This document shows positions 1 to 6,375 of a stretch of 6,620 nt of DNA, in pieces. Under the pieces are notes generated by a model. It worked only from the letters and a program-made list of their open reading frames with translations, ran no database searches and was not told the DNA's origin. Position 1 is the first letter of the stretch. Each line of letters opens with the position of its first letter. A program made the translations under genes and the position numbers. Origin of the DNA: Chloroflexota bacterium (GTDB lineage: Bacteria > Chloroflexota > Anaerolineae > Fen-1058); NCBI GenBank assembly GCA_016219235.1, contig JACRBO010000803.1, positions 1 to 6,620 on the forward strand, read 5' to 3'.

Positions 1-89
1 AATTAGGCTGGACGCCGCAGGTGTCGATGCGCGAGGGCGTGACGCGCCTGTGGAACTGGATCGACGCAAATCCACAGTTGTTTGGCTAA
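1..89 (+). CDS. NAD-dependent sugar epimerase/dehydratase, C-terminal end (partial)
   Basis: The reading frame beginning at base 3 gives 28 codons ending in TAA at 87-89; the start lies outside the window. The peptide opens LGWTPQVSMREGVTRLW and closes IDANPQLFG. An 'LGW.P.VS..EG..R...W' stretch near the C-terminus is the usual last helix of extended short-chain dehydrogenase/reductase nucleotide-sugar epimerases and dehydratases (GalE, RmlB and relatives). This is family knowledge applied to a short fragment, so the exact reaction cannot be assigned. It sits 34 nt upstream of a second, complete epimerase, so two nucleotide-sugar modifying enzymes would be adjacent in one operon. A GmhA- or reductase-type C-terminus is less likely. 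The family call is fairly secure; the substrate is unknown. Confidence 0.72.
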   Translation, partial: LGWTPQVSMREGVTRLWNWIDANPQLFG

Positions 90-109
90 GCGATTGCCGT
101 GCGACGGCT

Positions 110-114
110 AAGGA
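110..114 (+). promoter_or_regulatory. Ribosome binding site for the epimerase gene
   Basis: AAGGA lies 9 nt before the ATG at 124, a standard Shine-Dalgarno match and spacing. It supports that ATG as the true start. The 34 nt between the upstream TAA and this ATG show no clear promoter or terminator, so transcription probably reads through from the upstream gene. Confidence 0.7.
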
Positions 115-123
115 CTTTGTTTC

Positions 124-1131
124 ATGACGAGAGTACTAGTAACGGGCGTGGCCGGCTTCATCGGGTCGCATGTGGCCGAGCAGTGTCTGCGCCTGGGCTT
201 TGAAGTGATGGGCGTCGACGACCTATCGGGTGGCTTCCTGGCAAACGTCCCGGTCGGCGTTGATTTCCGGCGCGGCAGCGTGGTCGATGCCGACTGGGTC
301 GCGGGCTTGTGGACGACTGGCAACTTCGACTATGTATATCATCTGGCCGCCTACGCAGCCGAAGGCCTGAGCCATTTCATCCGACGCTTCAACTATCAGA
401 CTAATCTCATCGGCTCGATCAACCTGATCAACCAGGCCGCCCTCCATGGCGTAAAATGCCTGATTTTCACGTCGTCGATCGCGGTTTATGGCGCACATCA
501 AAATCCGTTGACCGAAGAGCTCACCCCGCACCCCGAAGATCCGTACGGCATTTCAAAGTATGCGGTTGAACTTGATCTCGCCGCCGCTCACCGGTTGTTC
601 GATCTGCCTTACATCATCTTTCGCCCGCATAACGTGTATGGCGAGCGGCAGAATATCGCCGACAAGTATCGCAATGTCATCGGGATCTTCATGAATCAAG
701 CGCTGCAGGGCCGCCCGCTGACGATCTTCGGCGACGGCCTGCAAACGCGAGCCTTCTCATACATTGACGATGTCGCCCCCATTATCGCCCGCGCGCCGTT
801 GGTGCCGGACGCCTATCAACAGGTGTTTAACATCGGCGCCGATCAGCCGTATTCAGTGTTGGCACTGGCACGGGCGACGGCGCGTGCCATGACCGTCGAA
901 CCCGACATCGTGCATCTGCCGCCCCGCCAAGAAGTGGTGCATGCCTTCGCCTCGCACGCGAAGGCGCAGGCTGTGTTTCAACCGCCTGTGCCGGTGCCCC
1001 TCAGCGAAGGTTTAACACGGATGGCGCAGTGGGCGCGCCTGCGCGGACCCATGACCCCGGTTGACTTCGAGCGAATTGAAGTGGCGCTTAATTTGCCGCC
1101 TTCGTGGGCGAAACAAGGAAGTCCAGCTTGA
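124..1131 (+). CDS. NAD-dependent epimerase/dehydratase (UDP-glucose 4-epimerase-like, extended SDR)
   Basis: This 335-residue protein has the normal length of an extended SDR nucleotide-sugar enzyme. Visible hallmarks are the Rossmann glycine motif TGVAGFIGSH (residues 7-16), acidic residues D32/D33 after beta-2 that select NAD(H) over NADP(H), the HLAAYAA segment near 73-79, and the catalytic Ser/Thr in TSSIAVYG (116-123). The active-site pair is Y141 and K145 in DPYGISKYA, followed by RPHNVYG (167-173) and FSYIDDVA (211-218). The C-terminal tail after about residue 305 carries IEVALNLPPSW, a type of ending I associate with this subfamily. It likely interconverts or dehydrates an NDP-hexose in the cytoplasm to supply the glycosyltransferases downstream. 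Substrate and outcome (4-epimerisation, decarboxylation or 4,6-dehydration) are not decidable by eye. Its TGA overlaps the start of the ABC ATPase gene, indicating translational coupling. Confidence 0.9.
   Translation: MTRVLVTGVAGFIGSHVAEQCLRLGFEVMGVDDLSGGFLANVPVGVDFRRGSVVDADWVAGLWTTGNFDYVYHLAAYAAEGLSHFIRRFNYQTNLIGSINLINQAALHGVKCLIFTSSIAVYGAHQNPLTEELTPHPEDPYGISKYAVELDLAAAHRLFDLPYIIFRPHNVYGERQNIADKYRNVIGIFMNQALQGRPLTIFGDGLQTRAFSYIDDVAPIIARAPLVPDAYQQVFNIGADQPYSVLALARATARAMTVEPDIVHLPPRQEVVHAFASHAKAQAVFQPPVPVPLSEGLTRMAQWARLRGPMTPVDFERIEVALNLPPSWAKQGSPA
1115..1121 (+). promoter_or_regulatory. Ribosome binding site that points to a TTG start for the ABC ATPase
   Basis: AAGGAAG lies within the 3' end of the epimerase gene, 6 nt before TTG at 1128. 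An in-frame GTG at 1104 would put this strong site inside the coding region and has no comparable site of its own. The TTG overlaps the epimerase stop as TTGA, the common coupled arrangement. From TTG the protein begins (M)TPVIQFERVSKKF, which matches how Wzt-type ATPases usually begin. Confidence 0.7.
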
Positions 1132-2363
1132 CACCAGTAATTCAATTCGAGCGCGTGTCCAAGAAATTCAGCCTGGACATCGACCGGCCACGCAGTCTGC
1201 AAGAGATCTTTGTGCAGCGTCGCCTCCGCGCCGAGGCAGACTGGTTCTGGGCGCTGCGTGACATCTCGTTCACGATTGAACCGGGTGAGCATGTGGGGCT
1301 GGTTGGAACAAACGGCTCCGGCAAGAGCACGCTGCTCAAGTTGATAAGCCGCGTCATCCAGCCCACCACTGGCGCGATCACCACGCACGGGCGTGTGGCC
1401 GGTTTGCTGGAACTGGGCACAGGCTTCCATCCTGACCTGACCGGACGGGAAAATATCTTCTTGAATGCCTCGATTCTGGGTATCTCGCGCACGGCGATCA
1501 AACGGCAGTTGGATGACATCATCGACTTTGCCGACATCGGGCCGTTCATCGATGTTCAGGTGCGCAACTACTCATCGGGCATGGTGGTGCGGTTGGGTTT
1601 TGCCATCACCACCGCGTTAGTGCCGGACGTGCTACTGATCGATGAAGTCTTGGCAGTGGGCGATGCCGACTTTCAGCGCAAGTGCATTACGCGGTTGGAA
1701 GATTTGAAGACGCAGGGCGTAACGCTCGTCTTCGTCTCGCACGGCATGACCCAGGTGCAGCAGTTGTGTCAGCGCGCTATCTGGATTTCACACGGGCACG
1801 TCGTTGCCGATGGCGAAGTTGAATGGGTAGCCGGCCGCTATCTGGATTCGGTCGCATCCGCCGGGACCAAACGCCGCACACCGGAAGTGACAACATCTAG
1901 TTCGATCAATCGCTGGGGCAGTTACCTGGCTGAAGTACGCATAGTGGAATTCCTGGATCAGTACGGTAACTGCCCGCGCTATTTCAAGACGGGCGAGCCA
2001 TTGACGGTGCGCATCCACTATGTGTCCCACACGCGCATCGACCATCCGACGATCGGCCTGGCGATCTACCGGCACGATGGTGTGCACGTTACAGGTCCTA
2101 ATGCGACGCGGGACGGGACTGAATTGGCCTATATTGAAGGCGCCGGTTACATCGATTACGTACTTGATTATCTGCCTTTGACGCAAGGTGTATACGAGTT
2201 CAGTGCGGTGATCTACGATCACGATTCAATTCAGGCCTACGATCACCAGCACCGCATGTTTCCGCTCGAAGTGCGCGCGCCGGGCCTGAAGCCCGACGAG
2301 GGGGTGGTGCATTTTCGCGCCGACTGGCGGCACACACCCGGGCCGGACAACCGCGCGGCCTGA
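1128..2363 (+). CDS. Wzt-type ABC transporter ATP-binding protein (polysaccharide export)
   Basis: The protein is 411 residues from the preferred TTG start (419 from a GTG at 1104). The nucleotide-binding domain spans about residues 4-245. It shows Walker A GTNGSGKST (60-68), the segment ELGTGFHPDLTGREN (95-109) typical of glycan exporters in place of a standard Q-loop context, a signature motif YSSGM (148-152), Walker B LLIDEVLAVGD (169-179, D172/E173) and the H-loop at H205. Residues about 255-385 form a separate beta-rich domain with features such as TIGLAIYRHDG and TGPNATRDG, resembling the Wzt C-terminal carbohydrate-binding domain. In known Wzm/Wzt systems this domain recognises the finished or capped glycan before export across the inner membrane. 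No Wzm permease lies in the window, so it should be nearby. A teichoic-acid TagH-type role is possible, but the C-terminal domain favours Wzt. Start choice is less certain than function. Confidence 0.9.
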   Translation: MTPVIQFERVSKKFSLDIDRPRSLQEIFVQRRLRAEADWFWALRDISFTIEPGEHVGLVGTNGSGKSTLLKLISRVIQPTTGAITTHGRVAGLLELGTGFHPDLTGRENIFLNASILGISRTAIKRQLDDIIDFADIGPFIDVQVRNYSSGMVVRLGFAITTALVPDVLLIDEVLAVGDADFQRKCITRLEDLKTQGVTLVFVSHGMTQVQQLCQRAIWISHGHVVADGEVEWVAGRYLDSVASAGTKRRTPEVTTSSSINRWGSYLAEVRIVEFLDQYGNCPRYFKTGEPLTVRIHYVSHTRIDHPTIGLAIYRHDGVHVTGPNATRDGTELAYIEGAGYIDYVLDYLPLTQGVYEFSAVIYDHDSIQAYDHQHRMFPLEVRAPGLKPDEGVVHFRADWRHTPGPDNRAA

Positions 2364-2389
2364 GTTCATCAGCCAGCCCGGCAACCAAC

Positions 2390-3652
2390 GTGGGTCAATT
2401 GACGACTTTCTCGTGCATCTTTCCTGTCTTGAACGGCGGCCGCTTACTGGACGACTGCCTGCGTTCGCTTGAGCCGCAGTTGATGGCGGGTGATGAAATC
2501 ATCGTTGTCGACAACGGCTCGACCGACGGCACGCCCGAATTGATCGCGCGTGACTTTCCGCACGTCACGTTGATTCGTGCCGGTGAAAATCTGGGGTACG
2601 GCGGTGGCGCCAATCGGGGCCTGCGGGTCATGCAGGGCCGCGCGGCGTTAATCATGAATCACGACATTACGCTGTTGGCAGGCTGCCTATCGGCGCTGCG
2701 GCGGCGGCTTGAACTGACCGGTCCGGCGGTTGTCGGCTGCAAACTATTGTATCCCGATGGTCGAACCATTCAACATGCGGGCGGCATTGTGCGCCCCCCC
2801 CGCGCCGAAGTCGATCATCACGGCTACCGGCAGATCGACGATGGCCGCTGGGACACCCTGGCCTATCCTGATTACGTGACAGGCGCCATGTTTGTCATCG
2901 ATCGAGCCGTGCTGGCAACCTGCGGCCAGTTCGACGAACAATTCTATCCGCTCTACTACGAAGAAGTGGATTATTGCTATCGCGCGCGGCGGGCGGGTTT
3001 TCCGGTGATCTATGAACCGGCCGCCACCGCCATTCATCACGAAACCGTGACCTATGCCGCGCGCACAGCCGCGTATCATCACTTGATGGAGCGCGGACGC
3101 CTGCGATTTGTGCTGAAGAACTCTCCGCCTGACCAGCTGCTTAACGATTTCTTTCCGGCCGAGCTCGACTACGTTCAACACGTGACCGCCGATTTTGCGC
3201 GTGATGTGTGCGCGCCCGCCTACAGTGATGTCTTGACCAATCTGCCGCCGCTGCCGCCCGGGCACGCGGCCGACATCGTCGAATCGCTCCGCCAATTGCG
3301 CGCCGCCGCCCGTCGAACGTCAGTCGCCCGCGAGGTGTCTATGTCCGAATCATTCCCATCCCTCAACGTGTCTCCGCTGCGCGAGTACGAATTTCAATCG
3401 AACACGCCCGTGGTTGGGCCGCTTATTGTCAAGGTGCGTCGCGCCCTGTATTCGCTGACAGCCAAATGGCCGCTGCGCGTGGCGCTCGATCAGCAGACGC
3501 GCATCAATCAACAGTTGGTGCAACGGCTGCACGAATATGAAGAACGGCTGATCGATCAAGACCGCGATCTGGCGCATTTAAGCCGTGTCACCGCCGAGGT
3601 CGAGTTACGGCTGCGGTACTTGAGCCAACATCAGATGCCCCCGCAGTCATGA
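2390..3652 (+). CDS. GT2 family glycosyltransferase with a C-terminal basic/coiled-coil extension
   Basis: This 420-residue protein has a GT-A catalytic domain over about residues 4-240. It shows VVDNGSTDGT (39-48) for nucleotide-sugar binding, GENLGYGGGANRG (65-77), MNHD (89-92) at the metal-binding DXD-equivalent position, and FDEQFYPLYYEEVDYCYRA (181-199), whose acidic pair supplies the catalytic-base region. GFPVIYEPAATAIHHET (203-219) is typical of WbbL/rhamnosyltransferase-like GT2 enzymes. RGRLRFVLKNSPPDQLLNDF (235-254) follows. Residues about 340-366 hold a hydrophobic/basic stretch beginning PVVGPLIVKVRR, and about 367-408 look like a coiled coil. It probably transfers a deoxyhexose or similar sugar to a membrane-linked glycan; the sugar is inferred only. 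The GTG start at 2390, 26 nt after the ATPase stop, has only a weak ribosome site, and TTG at 2399 is an alternative. The stop overlaps the next gene by 4 nt. Confidence 0.88.
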   Translation: MGQLTTFSCIFPVLNGGRLLDDCLRSLEPQLMAGDEIIVVDNGSTDGTPELIARDFPHVTLIRAGENLGYGGGANRGLRVMQGRAALIMNHDITLLAGCLSALRRRLELTGPAVVGCKLLYPDGRTIQHAGGIVRPPRAEVDHHGYRQIDDGRWDTLAYPDYVTGAMFVIDRAVLATCGQFDEQFYPLYYEEVDYCYRARRAGFPVIYEPAATAIHHETVTYAARTAAYHHLMERGRLRFVLKNSPPDQLLNDFFPAELDYVQHVTADFARDVCAPAYSDVLTNLPPLPPGHAADIVESLRQLRAAARRTSVAREVSMSESFPSLNVSPLREYEFQSNTPVVGPLIVKVRRALYSLTAKWPLRVALDQQTRINQQLVQRLHEYEERLIDQDRDLAHLSRVTAEVELRLRYLSQHQMPPQS

Positions 3653-4821
3653 TGCGTTTGGCCGTCGTCACGCCGCTCGACGCCGCGCACACCGGCGTGG
3701 CCGATTACAGTCGCGACCTGCTGCCGTATCTGGCCGAAGCCGCTGATCACGCCATCGACGTATTTACCGATCGGGGCGGCGTGGATCAATCGGGGACGGG
3801 CTGGCGCGCCACCCCGATCGGCGATCTCGCCGCGCAGGCCCGCCGCTTTGATCTGATCGTTTATCAGATGGGCAACAGCCCCGCGCACGACTTCATGGCC
3901 GACTGCCTTTTTCAGTTCCCCGGTCTGATTGTGCTGCACGATCTGTCGCTGCACTATTTCTTTGCGCGGCAGAGCGACCGCCGTTATTTGCGCGCCTTCG
4001 GCTACGGCTACGGCACCGACGGGACAGCGCTGGGGCGGCGTTTCAAGCGTGAATTCATGTCGATTAATTACCCGGAGTATCTGGTCAGTGAAGGCTTGAT
4101 CGATCGCAATCCTGGCGCGATTGTGCACAGCCACCACGCGTTTGATCTATTGAGCACACGCTGCCCGACCGCCCGCTTGGACTATGTGCCGATGCCGATC
4201 CCGTTGCCCCCCGAGCGATCACACGTGGCCGCGCGGGCGCGACTAAACTTGAAGACTGACGAGTTTCTCATTGGCGTGTTTGGCGTGTTGAATGACAGCA
4301 AGCAACCGCGCGCCATTCTAGCGGCCATGCGGCAACTGCTGGCTGCAGGCGTGCCGATCAAAGCGGTGTTCATTGGCCGCGAGAATGATACATTTCATCT
4401 GGCGGATGAAGCACCGCGCCTAGGCTTGAGCGATCACATCAATGCTTTGGGCTTTGTCGACGACTTATTACTGGTGAATGAGTGGTTGGTCGCCTGCGAT
4501 ATAGCGATCAATTTGCGGTCGCCGTACTGGGGCGAAACGTCAGCGTCAACACTGCGCCTGTTGGCGGCGGGCACGCCCGTGATCGTGAACAACATAGGTT
4601 CGTTCGCCGAACTGCCCGATGCCGCCTGCCTCAAACTGCCGCCGATTGGGCCAAATTCGCCTGAGGAACTGACTCTGGCACTGCGGCAGTTATATGACCA
4701 GCCCGATCAGCGCGCCGCAATGCAATTAGCCGCACGCCAGTACGTGGCCATTGAACACAATCCGCGCCGCGTGGCCGCGCGTTATCTGGAAGTCGCCACG
4801 TCGATTCTGGAGGCGGCATGA
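3649..4821 (+). CDS. GT4-like glycosyltransferase, first of a tandem paralogous pair
   Basis: This 390-residue protein has the GT-B two-domain layout. The N-terminal domain (about 1-185) opens MMRLAVVTPLDAAHTGVADY and contains YQMGNSPAH (72-80), LIVLHDLSLHY (93-103) and AIVHSHHA (157-164). The C-terminal domain (about 200-385) has LIGVFGVLNDSKQP (207-220) with the usual donor-binding Lys at K218, then FIGREN, then INLRSPYWGETSASTLR (287-303) and AAGTPVIV (306-313). The GETSxxxLR element sits where most GT4 enzymes have EX7E. No signal peptide or transmembrane helix is evident; it should act at the cytoplasmic membrane face on an NDP-sugar donor. ATG at 3649 overlaps the GT2 stop as ATGA, and the next codon (3652) is also ATG. 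No strong ribosome site is seen, consistent with translational coupling. Donor and acceptor are unknown. Confidence 0.86.
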   Translation: MMRLAVVTPLDAAHTGVADYSRDLLPYLAEAADHAIDVFTDRGGVDQSGTGWRATPIGDLAAQARRFDLIVYQMGNSPAHDFMADCLFQFPGLIVLHDLSLHYFFARQSDRRYLRAFGYGYGTDGTALGRRFKREFMSINYPEYLVSEGLIDRNPGAIVHSHHAFDLLSTRCPTARLDYVPMPIPLPPERSHVAARARLNLKTDEFLIGVFGVLNDSKQPRAILAAMRQLLAAGVPIKAVFIGRENDTFHLADEAPRLGLSDHINALGFVDDLLLVNEWLVACDIAINLRSPYWGETSASTLRLLAAGTPVIVNNIGSFAELPDAACLKLPPIGPNSPEELTLALRQLYDQPDQRAAMQLAARQYVAIEHNPRRVAARYLEVATSILEAA

Positions 4822-6062
4822 ACCGCTTGAACGTCGCGTTTATCACGCCGCTCAATCCCATTCCCAACGGGCTATCGGATTACAGCGAACTGCTATTGCC
4901 TGCGCTGGCCGAGCACGCCGACATCACGGTCTACAGCGAGTGCGGCACGCCAGCCAATCCGCAGATTGCCGATCGGTTTGAGGTGCGGCCCGTGCGGCAG
5001 TTGCTGCGGCATCACTTGCAGCACGATCTGCGACTGTATCAGATCGGCAATAGCCCCGATCATGCGGCGGCTTTTGAAATGCTACGCTGCCTGCCCGGCA
5101 TCATAGTACTGCACGAACCCTTCTTGCATCACGGGCTGCGCGGAGTGTCCGGGCTGCGGCATCGACGCGAACTGGCTTACGAACTTGGTCCGGTCAGCGC
5201 CGATTTCCTGCAACGCTGGGCATTAGAGAACGATCGGGTGGTGCTGCTTAGCGCACCGGTGATCAGACGAATCATCGATTCCAGCCTGGGGCTGATCGTT
5301 CACAGCCGCACCGCACGCCAGATGATCCTGGACAGCCAACGCCGAAGCGGAGGCTATCGTGCGCCTGAATTCGCAGTGATTCCGCACCTGATGCCATTAC
5401 TGCCAATCTACGATCGGACCGCTTGCCGCGATCAATTACGTTTACCGAGTGAGGCGGTATTGTTCGGCGTCGCGGGCACGCTCGATCCGACGAAGGAACC
5501 GGCGTTGATCTTGAGCGCTTTCGCGCGCGTGCGCGAGCAGACGCCGGCGGCCCGGCTGGTGTTTGCCGGCGAGCGGCCGGCGGATTACGGGCTGAACCAG
5601 ATCATCCAGGCATTTGATCTTCATGATAACGTGCTGTTTCTAGGGCGAGTCGAACCATTGGAACGGCTGCACCGCGCGATAGCGGCCTGTGATGTTGTCA
5701 TCAATTTGCGCCAACCCACAATTGGCGAAACGTCAGGCACCGCCCTGCGCACCCTGTCGATTGGCCGCGCGTTAATCGTGCGTGATGTCGGTTGGTATGG
5801 CGAGCTGCCCGGTGAGGCGTGTGTTAAAATTGGCGCTCATTCTCAAGCGGATGACTTGGTTCAGGCCATGCTGACTGTGGCGAAATCACCTGAATATCGA
5901 GCGCAATTGGAACAAGCGGGCCGGCATTACATCCAAACAGAGTGTGACGTAGCCGCTGTCGCTCAGCAATACAACGCCTTTGGACGCAGCGTGTACGATC
6001 GGGTTAGATACCCTCTGTCAAAGGATGCCAATCATGATTACGCTGAATTCGACCATTCGTGA
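4818..6062 (+). CDS. GT4-like glycosyltransferase, second of a tandem paralogous pair
   Basis: This 414-residue protein is collinear with its upstream neighbour. PLNPIPNGLSDYSELLLPAL (11-30) matches that gene's PLDAAHTGVADYSRDLLPYL. YQIGNSPDH (74-82), IIVLHEPFLHH (95-105), LIVHSRTA (159-166) and FGVAGTLDPTKEP (216-228, K226 in the donor site) follow. INLRQPTIGETSGTALR (295-311) and VGWYGELPGEACV (324-336) complete the C-terminal domain. Its length and GT-B organisation fit the GT4 clan. It differs by VLHE instead of VLHD and by a tail of about 20 residues (after about 392) not shared with the first copy. GGAGG at 4809-4813 precedes the ATG by 4 nt, and the start overlaps the previous stop as ATGA. 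Duplication followed by divergence suggests two successive sugars added by related enzymes. Its last 29 nt overlap the next small ORF. Confidence 0.86.
   Translation: MNRLNVAFITPLNPIPNGLSDYSELLLPALAEHADITVYSECGTPANPQIADRFEVRPVRQLLRHHLQHDLRLYQIGNSPDHAAAFEMLRCLPGIIVLHEPFLHHGLRGVSGLRHRRELAYELGPVSADFLQRWALENDRVVLLSAPVIRRIIDSSLGLIVHSRTARQMILDSQRRSGGYRAPEFAVIPHLMPLLPIYDRTACRDQLRLPSEAVLFGVAGTLDPTKEPALILSAFARVREQTPAARLVFAGERPADYGLNQIIQAFDLHDNVLFLGRVEPLERLHRAIAACDVVINLRQPTIGETSGTALRTLSIGRALIVRDVGWYGELPGEACVKIGAHSQADDLVQAMLTVAKSPEYRAQLEQAGRHYIQTECDVAAVAQQYNAFGRSVYDRVRYPLSKDANHDYAEFDHS
6021..6025 (+). promoter_or_regulatory. Ribosome binding site fixing the start of the small ORF
   Basis: AAGGA lies 8 nt before the ATG at 6034, inside the 3' end of the second GT4 gene. 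An in-frame ATG at 6025 overlaps this site and is too close to use it, so 6034 is preferred. Confidence 0.6.
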
Positions 6063-6225
6063 ATTACTTGAAACTGTTCAAGTAAATCAGCCAATGCAGG
6101 TCGGCGATTTTTACAAGCCAGGCTGGTGGGTGACGTGGTCCGAAGCGGAACAACTCAACTACATCCGGGATCTTGGCCTTAACAATATCAAACTTAAGGG
6201 GCGCGCCCTCATCCGCAAAACATGA
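6034..6225 (+). CDS. Small protein of unknown function; frame continues past its TGA
   Basis: From ATG 6034, 63 codons run to a TGA at 6223-6225. The protein begins MITLNSTIRELLETVQ and contains DFYKPGWWVTWSEAEQLNY (residues 25-43), with three tryptophans, then RDLGLNNIKLKGRALIRK. I do not recognise the family. No membrane segment or signal peptide is visible. It is preceded by a good ribosome site and overlaps the upstream glycosyltransferase by 29 nt, so it is probably co-translated with the cluster. GC is about 49 percent by hand count over 6041-6230. The same frame stays open for 49 more codons after the TGA, so this may be the first half of a 113-codon gene broken by a nonsense mutation or sequence error. 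The translation start is moderately sure; whether the gene is intact is not. Confidence 0.5.
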   Translation: MITLNSTIRELLETVQVNQPMQVGDFYKPGWWVTWSEAEQLNYIRDLGLNNIKLKGRALIRKT

Positions 6226-6375
6226 TGCTCGTTTTTGAATTATTGGGGCTGCTTAAGCCCTCGCGTTTGGAATTTATCGCCTGAAGAATGGGGCAGTAAG
6301 CTGGAGTTCGCGGGTTATCGCCACGTCAAATTGGACAAGCGAGGAGTGGGCACCGCCTTCTATTGCGAAGTGTAA
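6226..6375 (+). pseudogene. In-frame continuation of the small ORF after the internal TGA
   Basis: Reading on in the same frame from 6226 gives 49 codons ending at TAA 6373-6375. The peptide looks genuinely coding: SPEEWGSKLEFAGYRHVKLD, then KRGVGTAFYCEV at the very end. An 'S.EEW...LE.AGY..V' run with a 'GVGTAFY' ending is reminiscent of the last strands of some SAM-dependent methyltransferases, but this is only a loose likeness and no SAM-binding motif is present upstream. No ribosome site or start codon in this frame would allow separate translation of this part. Likely explanations are a disabled gene or a base error at 6223-6225 (for example CGA to TGA). Compensating frameshifts or recoding of TGA are less likely. 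Confidence 0.45.
6245..6261 (+). other. Short hairpin downstream of the internal TGA
   Basis: GGGCT (6246-6250) pairs with AGCCC (6256-6260) around a five-base loop GCTTA; a G-U pair (6245/6261) can extend it to six pairs. No U-tract follows, so it is not an intrinsic terminator. The loop begins with G, 25 nt after the TGA, which falls within the loose spacing described for bacterial SECIS elements. Stems this short are common by chance, so function is unproven. Confidence 0.3.

Noticed and set aside
2744..3295. Long antisense open frame (183 codons) opposite the GT2 gene
   Set aside because: It is a mirror of the codon pattern of a well-supported GT2 gene. The translated product shows no recognisable domain and the frame has no ribosome site in context. 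The same holds for other antisense frames at 223-531, 978-1549, 1788-2222 and 3631-4137.
5980..6033. Upstream extension of the small ORF to 5980
   Set aside because: The extension lies wholly inside the second GT4 gene, and the ribosome site at 6021-6025 fits the ATG at 6034.
6223..6225. TGA read as tryptophan or glycine through an alternative genetic code
   Set aside because: Five complete genes in the window end at TGA with proper overlaps to the next gene, and Trp is encoded by TGG throughout.
6222..6284. Possible 20-codon coupled ORF starting ATGATG across the TGA of the small ORF
   Set aside because: It has an ATGA overlap and reads MMLVFELLGLLKPSRLEFIA, but it stops after 20 codons and has no good ribosome site. 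It could be a compensating-frameshift segment of the broken gene; I mention it only as an alternative reading.
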